Positions 45,006 to 52,281 of a DNA stretch of 64,000 nucleotides are shown piece by piece. Position 1 is the stretch's first letter. Each line of letters starts with the position of its first letter. Under the pieces are notes generated by a model. The model ran no database searches. It saw nothing but the letters and a program-made list of their open reading frames with translations, and had not been told where the DNA came from. The position numbers and the translations under genes were made by a program. The stretch lies in the NCBI RefSeq assembly GCF_002198735.1, contig NZ_MWLO01000145.1:1-64000 (forward strand). The letters are read 5' to 3'. This stretch comes from Ideonella sp. A 288. Its GTDB lineage: Bacteria > Pseudomonadota > Gammaproteobacteria > Burkholderiales > Burkholderiaceae_C.

Positions 45006-45689
45006 TCAGACGCCGCCGACGAGGCGGCGGCGCAGTTCGGGCACCAGGCTGGCCAGCAGCTCGTTGGCGAAGGCCAGGTGCTGGGCGAATGCGCCGGCGG
45101 CGTCGGCATCGAGGCTGGACACGCGCACCAGGTAGCCGTCGGGGATCAACCCCGACATCGCATAGCGCAACTGGGCCAGCTCGCGTTCCAGGTAGGTCAG
45201 CACCACCTGGTCACCCATCGTGAACCAGTAGGTGACCGGCTCGATGCGCTGGCCCTGCGTGGCCACCATGCGGGTGCCCTGGATGGCACGGCCGCCCAGC
45301 ACCAGCGGCAGACGCTCGAGCCGGCTGATGCGGAAGCCCTGTGCCGAGTAGCACACCTCCTGCCGGTGCGCGCGCAATTGCTGGTTCTGCTTGGAGCCGT
45401 AGGTGATGGACAGCATCACCCGCTGACCGGCCGGGTTGACGTAGGTGCGGCTGAGGATCTGGTCGTAGATCTGGTTCAGCACCGCCTGCTGGTCGGGCGA
45501 CGGCGGCAGGGGCACGATGGACGTGTCCAGGCTCCAGCGGCCCACGGTGCGCGGCACGGCCTGCTCGAGGTCGAAGACCTCGCGGCTGTCGGCCAGCTTG
45601 CGGCGCGGCACGGCCACCACGCTGGCCACCTGGGCACCCGCCAGCAGGCCGGCCACGATGAACGAGCGGCGCAGCGCGGTCTTGCTCAT
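45006..45689 (-). CDS. epsI: EpsI family exosortase-associated protein
   Basis: The 227-residue protein has an N-terminal signal/anchor with paired arginines (SKTALRRSFIVAGLLAGAQV). The mature domain has LPLPPS-like spacing, a YGSKQNQQLRAHRQEVCYSA block with the conserved cysteine, and IQGTRMVATQG. This is the EpsI domain, found next to or fused to exosortases. Its biochemical role is unknown; it is presumed periplasmic. The gene is 10 bp downstream of the exosortase B gene, as in the Methylobacillus eps locus. The EpsI form here is separate, not fused. Confidence 0.88.
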   Translation of the reverse strand: MSKTALRRSFIVAGLLAGAQVASVVAVPRRKLADSREVFDLEQAVPRTVGRWSLDTSIVPLPPSPDQQAVLNQIYDQILSRTYVNPAGQRVMLSITYGSKQNQQLRAHRQEVCYSAQGFRISRLERLPLVLGGRAIQGTRMVATQGQRIEPVTYWFTMGDQVVLTYLERELAQLRYAMSGLIPDGYLVRVSSLDADAAGAFAQHLAFANELLASLVPELRRRLVGGV

Positions 45690-45699
45690 CGGTGCCTGC

Positions 45700-46575
45700 T
45701 CATCGCTTCTTGCGCGTGCCGAACACGATGTCGAGCACCGAATCGACCAGCATCATCAGCGTGAGCGCGACGATGAACAGCACCATGCCGGCGAAGTCGT
45801 GCACGAAGCCCTGGCCGGCCTCGTCGCCGAAGTAGTAGGTGACCAGCACCAGGATCATCACGCGGACGATGTTCGAGCAGAACGAGACCGGGATGATCAG
45901 GATGGCCAGCGCGATGTTGCGCCAGCGCGAGGTGTGGCCCACGATGTTCATGTACAGCAGCCCCAGCGCCTCGAGCGAGAACATCGAGTTCAGGCCGGCG
46001 CAGGCGTCGGCCACCAGCAGCTGGTAGGGCCCGACGCTGAGGATCACGCCGCTGCGCGCGACCGGGTAGCCGGCCGAGTACAGCAGGTGCTCGGCCACCC
46101 AGGACACGCCCTGCTTGAGCGGCTGGGTGAGCATGTCCACCACCGGACCGGGCAGCGGCACCGCGAACAGGATGAAGAAGATCGGAAAGGCCAGCAGCCG
46201 CGCGGTCTTCCAGCCGAAGGTGACGGCGATGCCGCCGGACAGCAGCGGGATCAGCGCGAAGACCTGGAACATCAGGATGTTCTGCAGCCGCCCGACCAGG
46301 TAGATGAGCAGCCCTGCCACCAGCACCAGCCAGCCGTCCCAAGAGGCCGGCTGCGCCTCGCGCGCCGAGGCGGCCAGGCTGTCGCGGCGGCGCCAGGCCA
46401 GCCACAGCACCACCCCGAAGATGATCGGGCCGTGGCCCTGCTCGTCGGTGTTCCAGACCTGCCGGGCCAGCTGCCCGACGACCGGCACGAAGGCCACCAG
46501 TAAGCCGACGGCCAGCACCAGCAGCGCGGGCAATGCGGAATCACCCGATCGCCAGGCGGACAGCTCGAACTTCAT
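45700..46575 (-). CDS. xrtB: Exosortase B
   Basis: The 291-residue protein has eight or so transmembrane helices and the complete exosortase catalytic set: Cys192 in ADACAGLNSMFSLEA, Arg238 in SNIVRVMILV and His259 in VHDFAGMVLF. EQGHGPIIFG near residue 45 is also typical. The context of EpsL, EpsI, EpsG, EpsF, EpsE and EpsD identifies it as XrtB (EpsH of Methylobacillus). Exosortases are predicted to cleave and transfer PEP-CTERM proteins to the cell surface. No PEP-CTERM substrate is encoded in the window. Confidence 0.93.
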   Translation of the reverse strand: MKFELSAWRSGDSALPALLVLAVGLLVAFVPVVGQLARQVWNTDEQGHGPIIFGVVLWLAWRRRDSLAASAREAQPASWDGWLVLVAGLLIYLVGRLQNILMFQVFALIPLLSGGIAVTFGWKTARLLAFPIFFILFAVPLPGPVVDMLTQPLKQGVSWVAEHLLYSAGYPVARSGVILSVGPYQLLVADACAGLNSMFSLEALGLLYMNIVGHTSRWRNIALAILIIPVSFCSNIVRVMILVLVTYYFGDEAGQGFVHDFAGMVLFIVALTLMMLVDSVLDIVFGTRKKR

Positions 46576-46596
46576 GGGGGCCGACCGCGCGCGGGA

Positions 46597-47508
46597 TCAG
46601 AACTCGTTCAGGATGACGCCGGCCAGCTTCGAGGGACCGTCGGCCAGCGTGCCGACCAGGTCCTGCAGGGCGCGCACCCGCGAGCGGTTCTTGCGCGCCA
46701 CCACCAGCGCCGAGCCGCAGCGCGACGCGATCACCGTGGCATCGGCGCCGTACTGGGCGGCGGGCGTGTCGACCACCACGTGGTCGAACTTGCCGCACAG
46801 CTCGCGGATCAGCAGGCCGAAGGCGGGCCGCTCGATGAGCTCGAGCGGATTCGGCGGCGTGATGCCGACCGGCAGGACGAACAACGACGGCACGTCGGCC
46901 ACCGGCTGGATGACCTTGGATTCCTGCCGGCCCGACAGGATGCCCGACAGGCCCGCCTTGTTCGACAGATGGAACAGCTGGTGCTGCCGCGGCCCGCGCA
47001 TGTCGGCGTCGATCAGCAGCGTGCGTCCACCCAGTTGCGCCAGGCCGATGGCCAGGTTGGCGGACAGATAGGTCTTGCCGTCGCCGGACTCGGGGCTGAC
47101 CACCGCCAGGGCGCGGCGGGCCTCGCCCTCCAGGCCCATGCGCATGATGATCTGGCTGCGCATGGCCCGCAGCGCTTCGGCCTGCACCGAGAACGGCTGG
47201 CTCAAGGCCACCAGTTCGGCGCTGAGCTTGCGGCGCGCCTCGGGCTCGTAGGGGTAGTGGAACTGCTGAGCCAGCGCGTACAGCACGTCGTCGTTGCTGG
47301 CCAGGCCCAGCGAGACAGCGGCCTCGCCGAAGCGGATGCCACGCTCGCGCTGGTGCGCCAGGATGCGCTCGACATCGGCGGCGCTGAGATTGCGCAGCTC
47401 GCCGATGATGTCGCCGATGGAGCGGTCGCGCACCTCGTGCGGCAGCTCGGCGTCGGAGAACTGCGTGTCTGCTGTCGACAGGTTGGTGGTTTCGCGGAGG
47501 GAGGCCAT
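46597..47508 (-). CDS. epsG: EpsG, chain-length-determinant tyrosine-kinase-type ATPase
   Basis: The 303-residue cytoplasmic protein has a Walker A SPESGDGKT at 138-146 and a second Walker motif LLIDADMRGP at 164-173, as in bacterial tyrosine kinases. Residues 44-88 (SAADVERILAHQRERGIRFG, ASNDDVLYALAQQF) resemble the N-terminal domain of GspE/MshE ATPases. The protein ends LAGVILNEF just after the ATPase fold, without a tyrosine-rich tail. It should work with EpsF in controlling chain length and export. Its ATG overlaps the EpsF stop by one base (TGATG). Confidence 0.9.
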   Translation of the reverse strand: MASLRETTNLSTADTQFSDAELPHEVRDRSIGDIIGELRNLSAADVERILAHQRERGIRFGEAAVSLGLASNDDVLYALAQQFHYPYEPEARRKLSAELVALSQPFSVQAEALRAMRSQIIMRMGLEGEARRALAVVSPESGDGKTYLSANLAIGLAQLGGRTLLIDADMRGPRQHQLFHLSNKAGLSGILSGRQESKVIQPVADVPSLFVLPVGITPPNPLELIERPAFGLLIRELCGKFDHVVVDTPAAQYGADATVIASRCGSALVVARKNRSRVRALQDLVGTLADGPSKLAGVILNEF

Positions 47509-48932
47509 CAGGTGCTCCTGCCCGGCAACTGGCCGACGATGCGCTGCTGCATCAGGGCGGGCTTGTTGCGCGTCAGGCTCAGGCGCGAACTGCCCGGCCG
47601 CGGCATCACGCCGAGCACCGGCAGGCCCAGGGCCTCGGGCAGGTCGTCGGGTGTGCGGATGCGGCGGTCGACGAACTCCATCGCCATGATCGCGCCCAGC
47701 GCCAGCAGCAGGCCGACCAGCGCCGACAGCGTGGTGTTCAGCACCACCTTGGGCGACGACGGCTGCAGCGGCGGCGAGGCCTGCGACAGCACGTAGGCGT
47801 TGCCCTGCGTGGTGAGGCTTTCGTTGCTGGTCTGGTTCAGGCGCGTGAGCATGGTGTCGTAGGTGCGCTGCGCGTTCTCGACCTCGCGCATCAGCACCGC
47901 GCCTTCGTCCCGCACCGCCTTCAGCTTGAGCAGCTTGGCCCGCTGGGCGTCGACGGCCGAGCGGATCTCGCCTTCGCGCTGCTTGTTGATGGAGTTGCTG
48001 ACCGTGACGCCGCCGGTGACACGCCGGGTTTCGCTTTCGAGGCGCGCGCGCAGTTCGTTGATGTTGGCCCGCGTCTCGATGACCTGCGGGTGGTTGTCGC
48101 CGTAGCGCGAGAGCAGCTCCTGCAGCTTGGCCTCGAGGCGCGACAGATCGACCTTGTACGAGGACAGCACGGTGTTGCCCAGCACCTCCTGCATGCGGTC
48201 GGACGCGCCGGCCTGCGCCTGCGTCTGCCGGCTGCGCGAATCGGCCGAGGCCGACTGCATGGTGACCAGTTGCGCCGACAGCTCGTTCATGCGCGAGGTT
48301 TCAACGTCGAGCCGTTCGTCGGTGGCCAGCAGGCCGTTCTCGCGCTGGAAGGCCGACAGCTTGGCCTGCGACGCCTCGAGCGCCTCGCGCGCCGACTTGG
48401 ACCGCGCGTCGAAGAAATTGGCCACCTGCTTGGCCGGGTCGACCCGCATCTCGACGGCGGTGTCGAGGTAAGCCTGCACGAAGGCATTGGCCAGCGCGGC
48501 GGCGAACTTCGGATCCTGGCCACGGAAGGCCACGGTGATCAGGTTGGACTCGCGCGAGGGCTTGGCGTCCAGCGCCTTCTGGAACGACGACGACAGCCAC
48601 TGGTCGATCGTGCCTTCGCCACCCGACTCGAGCCACTGCTGGCGCACCTGGGGGTTGTCGGCCAGCTTGAGGTTGCGCACCACGCGCTGGGCGACCCGGT
48701 CACTCTGCAGGATGTCGACCTGGGTCTGCAGGTAGGCCGGCGCCAGCTGGCCCGGGTACATCACGCCGGCGATCGGATCGGGCTTGACGTCGATGACCAG
48801 CGAGGCCGTGGCCGAGTACTGCTTGGGCAGCATCAGGCTGACGCCGAGCGTGGCGCCGACGGTCAGCAGGAAGATCAGCAGGCCGATCCACTTGCGGGCT
48901 GCCAGGATCGACAGGAACTGGGAGAAGGTCAT
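47508..48932 (-). CDS. epsF: EpsF, chain length determinant protein (Wzz/PCP family)
   Basis: The 474-residue protein has a transmembrane helix near residue 15 (WIGLLIFLLTVGATLGVS), a long periplasmic helical coiled-coil region and a second helix near 400 (LSALVGLLLALGAIMAME). LPKQYSATASLVIDVKPDPI and the closing PDDLPEALGLPVLGVMP are typical of polysaccharide copolymerases. It sets polymer length and couples synthesis to export with EpsG. The kinase domain is separate, encoded by epsG immediately downstream. Confidence 0.92.
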   Translation of the reverse strand: MTFSQFLSILAARKWIGLLIFLLTVGATLGVSLMLPKQYSATASLVIDVKPDPIAGVMYPGQLAPAYLQTQVDILQSDRVAQRVVRNLKLADNPQVRQQWLESGGEGTIDQWLSSSFQKALDAKPSRESNLITVAFRGQDPKFAAALANAFVQAYLDTAVEMRVDPAKQVANFFDARSKSAREALEASQAKLSAFQRENGLLATDERLDVETSRMNELSAQLVTMQSASADSRSRQTQAQAGASDRMQEVLGNTVLSSYKVDLSRLEAKLQELLSRYGDNHPQVIETRANINELRARLESETRRVTGGVTVSNSINKQREGEIRSAVDAQRAKLLKLKAVRDEGAVLMREVENAQRTYDTMLTRLNQTSNESLTTQGNAYVLSQASPPLQPSSPKVVLNTTLSALVGLLLALGAIMAMEFVDRRIRTPDDLPEALGLPVLGVMPRPGSSRLSLTRNKPALMQQRIVGQLPGRST

Positions 48933-48957
48933 GCGGATGCGTCCGGTGGGTCGGGGC

Positions 48958-49797
48958 TCAGAAGAGGCTCTCGCGCACGTAGACGACGTCGCCGTCCTGC
49001 ACCTTGTCGTCCATCGTCGGCTGCAGCACCTGCACCTTGCCGCCGTCGGCTGCCTTGCGGTGCACCCGGATGCCCTTTTCGGTGCCGCGCTGGGTGAGGC
49101 CGCCGCCGGTGGCCAGGGCCTGCATCACGGTCATGTCGCGCTCGAGCCGCATCGGCCCGGGGCGCTGCACCTCGCCGTAGATGTAGACGATGGCCTGGCG
49201 ATCGACCCACACGGTGTCGCCGTTGAGCACGAGCACGTCGTTGGCGCGACCGGCCGCCGTGAACAGGGTCGGCAGATCGACCACCAGCCGATAGGGCTGG
49301 CCCTGGCGCACGCCGGTGAGCACCACGGTGTCGGCACCGCCCTGGGCGATGCCGCCGGCGGTGGCCAGCAGATCGGACAAGCGCATGTCGGCCACCTCGA
49401 TCGGGTAGCGGCCGGGGCGGTTGACCTGGCCGAGCACGCTGACCTGGTTGCCGCGCACCTGCACCACGACGATGGTGACCTGGGGCTGCTTGACGAAGTT
49501 GCCGTTGCGCAGGCCGTCGGCGATGAGCTTCTCGGCGGCGGTGACGGTCTGGCCGCCCAGGCGCACCGAACCCAGCAGCGGGTAGCTCACCACGCCGGCC
49601 TCGGTGATGCGGGTTTCCAGCGTCAGATCGGGATTCTGGTAGACGACCACGCGCACCACGTCGCCGGCGCCGAGCCGGTACTCGGCCGGGGCCGAGGCGA
49701 CGGCGGATTGCCCCCGGGCGGGCGCGGCGGCCAGGGCGAGCACCACGCAGGCCAGCGTCAGGACCGCGCGCAGCAGTGGGTGGGCAAATCCACTCAT
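48958..49797 (-). CDS. epsE: EpsE, polysaccharide export protein (Wza family)
   Basis: The 279-residue protein has a signal peptide (hydrophobic 8-25, likely cleavage in APARGQS) and a Poly_export domain with AEYRLGAGDVVRVVVYQNPD and SVLGQVNRPGRYPI. Two SLBB-like domains follow (near 116-170 and 205-262). It forms the outer-membrane and periplasmic channel through which polymer leaves. The ATG overlaps the EpsD stop (ATGA at 49794-49797). The C terminus VVYVRESLF is short and lacks the long amphipathic helix of Escherichia coli Wza, as in most EpsE proteins. Confidence 0.92.
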   Translation of the reverse strand: MSGFAHPLLRAVLTLACVVLALAAAPARGQSAVASAPAEYRLGAGDVVRVVVYQNPDLTLETRITEAGVVSYPLLGSVRLGGQTVTAAEKLIADGLRNGNFVKQPQVTIVVVQVRGNQVSVLGQVNRPGRYPIEVADMRLSDLLATAGGIAQGGADTVVLTGVRQGQPYRLVVDLPTLFTAAGRANDVLVLNGDTVWVDRQAIVYIYGEVQRPGPMRLERDMTVMQALATGGGLTQRGTEKGIRVHRKAADGGKVQVLQPTMDDKVQDGDVVYVRESLF

Positions 49798-50792
49798 TTC
49801 TTGAGACCCATGCCCTTGGTGATGTCGTCGCCGCTCAGGGCGGTGCTGGCGGCCGGGGCGGGCTCGGCCGCAGGCATGGGTTCGGCAGGGCTCGAGGCGG
49901 ACGGCGCTGCGGCGGCCGGTGCCGAGGCACTTCCGCCGGCGCCGGGGACGAACTTGCCGACGTATTCGATCTTGGCCGCGCCGCGCAGGGACTTGACGTC
50001 CTCGTCGATCAGCTTGCGCTTGCGCTCATTGAGCAGGAACTGCTCGATCGCCGGCCTGGCCTGCTCCTCGGTGACGGGCTGGCTGCGCGAGCTGGCCAGC
50101 ACCACCACCTGGATGCCGTTGGTGGCGGGCACGATGGCGGCCTGGCCGTCCTTCATGCGGGCGAAGTTCTCCAGGCTCTGCAGCGGCAGTTGCTCGGCCG
50201 CGCGCACGGCCTGGTTGCCGGCGAAGCGGAAGTCGTTGGCCTTGAGGTACTCGATGAACTCGGCGATGTTCTTGGACGCGGTGAGCTTGTCGCGCAGTGC
50301 TGGCACCTGGTCGGCCTTGGCCTCGATGCTGATTTCCTGGATGGTGTAGACGCGGCGTTCCTTGAACAGGGCCGGCTTCTCGTCGTAGTACTTCTTGATC
50401 TCTTCGGCCGTGGGCTTGGGTGCGCCCTCCCCCACCTTCTCGAAGTAGGACCGGGCCAGGATCTCGCGCTTGGCGTACTCGATCTGCTGCACCACGCGGG
50501 GGTCGCGGTCGAGCTTCATGTCGTCGGCCTTCTGCAGCGCGAGCTGCTGGTCGATGAGCCGCTCCAGGATCTGGCGGCTGGCGGGCTCGGTCTGGTCGGG
50601 CCGGAGGTTGCGCTGCTGCTGCAGCACGAAGTTGATCTGGTGGACGGTGATCTCTTCCTTGTTCACCTTGGCCGCCGTCTGGGTCGCGGCCTTGTCCTTC
50701 TTGTCGCCGCAGCCTGCGAGCAGGACGACGGCGGCCGACACGGCAACGACGGCCGTGCGCAGGGACAGGGAACGGAGGTGTGCTGCGATCAT
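49794..50792 (-). CDS. epsD: EpsD, SurA/PpiC-like peptidyl-prolyl isomerase lipoprotein
   Basis: The 332-residue protein has a lipobox LLAGC (Cys28) and a SurA N-like helical domain (TVHQINFVLQQQRN, RLIDQQLALQKADDMKLD). A parvulin-like region follows (KKYYDEKPALFKERRVYTI). The tail from 285 on is Ala/Pro-rich and ends DDITKGMGLKK. It matches the EpsD family, predicted periplasmic chaperone for export proteins such as EpsE and EpsL. The ATG at 50792 gives the lipoprotein signal; the frame upstream to 50972 is non-coding. It appears to be the first gene of the minus-strand eps operon. Confidence 0.88.
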   Translation of the reverse strand: MIAAHLRSLSLRTAVVAVSAAVVLLAGCGDKKDKAATQTAAKVNKEEITVHQINFVLQQQRNLRPDQTEPASRQILERLIDQQLALQKADDMKLDRDPRVVQQIEYAKREILARSYFEKVGEGAPKPTAEEIKKYYDEKPALFKERRVYTIQEISIEAKADQVPALRDKLTASKNIAEFIEYLKANDFRFAGNQAVRAAEQLPLQSLENFARMKDGQAAIVPATNGIQVVVLASSRSQPVTEEQARPAIEQFLLNERKRKLIDEDVKSLRGAAKIEYVGKFVPGAGGSASAPAAAAPSASSPAEPMPAAEPAPAASTALSGDDITKGMGLKK

Positions 50793-51029
50793 GGTGGGTT
50801 CGGGCTCCAAACCAGCGGCCGGACGGCCGGATGTGCGGTGGCGGCGCGGCGAGGCTCTGCCGCCGAAAACGCGCCCGCGAAGTGTAAAGGTGAAGATCGG
50901 CGCAAAAGGCGCTTCAGGCCCGGCCCGAGGGCCGTCCGGGCTGCGTGCGGCGCGGCGCCGTGCAATGCGCACGCGCCGGAACCGGGGGTCTGCGGCCGAT
51001 CCGCGCTGCGCCGGCGACCGGCTGCAGGC
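50793..51029. promoter_or_regulatory. Probable promoter region of the minus-strand eps operon
   Basis: No gene is seen in the 237 bases between ubiE and epsD. A small AT-rich islet at 50881-50908 offers a -10-like TACACT (minus strand, 50881-50886) and a poor -35. It sits about 90 bases upstream of the epsD ATG. GCGC-CTTTT-GCGC forms a small hairpin there. The region also carries the 3' end of the ubiE transcript. Support is by position mainly. Confidence 0.35.
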
Positions 51030-51761
51030 TCAGCACTTGATGCCGACGTGCAGGGCGACGACGCCGGCCGTGAGGTTGTGCACGTCGACGTGACCGAATC
51101 CGGCGCGCTTCATCATGGCCTTGAGTTCGGCCTGGTCGGGGTGCATGCGGATCGACTCGGCCAGGTAGCGGTAACTGTCCTCGTCCTTGGCCACCCACTT
51201 GCCGATCTTGGGCAGCAGGTTGAACGAATACCAGTCGTAAGGCTTGCGCAGCGGTTCGGCCACCTTGCTGAACTCGAGCACCAGCAGCCGGCCGCCGGGA
51301 CGCAGCACGCGGCACATCTCGGCCAGGGCCTGGTCCTTGCGGGTCATGTTGCGCAGGCCGAACGACACACAGGCCACGTCGAACAGATCGGCCCGGAACG
51401 GCAGGCGTTCGGCGTCGCAGGTGACGGTGGGCAGGCTCAGGCCTTCATCGAGCATGCGGTCGCGCCCGGTGCGCAGCATGGTTTCGTTGATGTCGGTGTG
51501 CACCACGGTGCCGTCGGCGCCGGCCTTGCGCGCGAAGGCCCGCGCCATGTCGCCGGTGCCCCCGGCGATGTCGAGCACCTTGTCGCCGGGGCGGATGCCG
51601 GCCAGCGCCACCGCATAGGCCTTCCAGGCGCGGTGCATGCCGAGCGACATCAGGTCGTTCATCAGGTCGTAGCGCTTGGCGACGGAGTCGAACACGCCGC
51701 GCACCTTGCGGGCCTTCTCGGCCTCGTCGACGGTCTCGTAGCCGAAGTGGGTCTGGGCCAT
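51030..51761 (-). CDS. ubiE: Demethylmenaquinone/2-methoxy-6-polyprenyl-benzoquinol methyltransferase
   Basis: The 243-residue protein has the SAM-binding motif [19 protein letters not shown], then [20 protein letters not shown] and [19 protein letters not shown], typical of UbiE. It methylates a carbon of the ubiquinone ring. The ATG at 51761 fits the family start ([13 protein letters not shown]); the frame to 51845 is an extension through the DUF971 gene end. It lies 16 bp downstream of DUF971, a common Burkholderiales pair. ubiJ and ubiB, usually nearby, are about 33 kb away across the polysaccharide locus. Confidence 0.95.
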   Translation of the reverse strand: MAQTHFGYETVDEAEKARKVRGVFDSVAKRYDLMNDLMSLGMHRAWKAYAVALAGIRPGDKVLDIAGGTGDMARAFARKAGADGTVVHTDINETMLRTGRDRMLDEGLSLPTVTCDAERLPFRADLFDVACVSFGLRNMTRKDQALAEMCRVLRPGGRLLVLEFSKVAEPLRKPYDWYSFNLLPKIGKWVAKDEDSYRYLAESIRMHPDQAELKAMMKRAGFGHVDVHNLTAGVVALHVGIKC

Positions 51762-51777
51762 GGGGAGTCTCCGCAGA

Positions 51778-52227
51778 TCAGTGGCCGTGGTGGCCGCACG
51801 AGCCGCCACCGCCGGCACCACCGCCGGCACCACCGCCAGCACCACCCGCCGGCTTCATCGGGGCGTCGCGGTCGGCGCCGGCCTCGGTCAGGCGCTCGAG
51901 GTAGCGCTGCCAGCGCTCGTCCTGCTCGCGGCCGAGGCGGTAGAGGTAGTCCCAGCTGAAGATGCCGGTGTCGTGGCCGTCGCTGAACGTGGGCTGCACG
52001 GCGTAGTGGCCGACCGCCTGCAACGCGTCGATGCCGACCTCGCGCTTGCCGGTCTGCAGCACCTCCTGGCCCGGGCCGTGGCCCTGCACCTCGGCCGAGG
52101 GCGAGTACACCCGCAGGAATTCGAAAGGCAGCCGGAAGACCTCGCCGGTGTCGAAGCCGATCTCGAGCACGCGGGTGGTCTGGTGCAGCGTCAGCGCGGT
52201 GGGATTGGGTGTGGTGGTCTGGGCCAT
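51778..52227 (-). CDS. DUF971 (gamma-butyrobetaine hydroxylase-like N-terminal) domain protein
   Basis: The 149-residue protein contains a single DUF971 domain: [57 protein letters not shown] and [17 protein letters not shown]. Bacterial stand-alone forms are of unknown role, often linked to iron-sulphur or ubiquinone genes. The C-terminal 22 residues are nearly all glycine with SCGHHGH at the end, a possible metal-binding tail. It precedes ubiE by 16 bp on the same strand. Confidence 0.88.
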   Translation of the reverse strand: MAQTTTPNPTALTLHQTTRVLEIGFDTGEVFRLPFEFLRVYSPSAEVQGHGPGQEVLQTGKREVGIDALQAVGHYAVQPTFSDGHDTGIFSWDYLYRLGREQDERWQRYLERLTEAGADRDAPMKPAGGAGGGAGGGAGGGGSCGHHGH

Positions 52228-52281
52228 GGCGGGCGTTGCGTGACGGGAGGTGGCGAAGGTTGGTTCGGCAAGTGTAGGCCG

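Noticed and set aside
41901-45764. Plus-strand open frame of 1287 codons opposite the second asparagine synthase region
   Set aside because: Translation is Val/His/Gln/Arg-rich and crosses several well-supported minus-strand genes.
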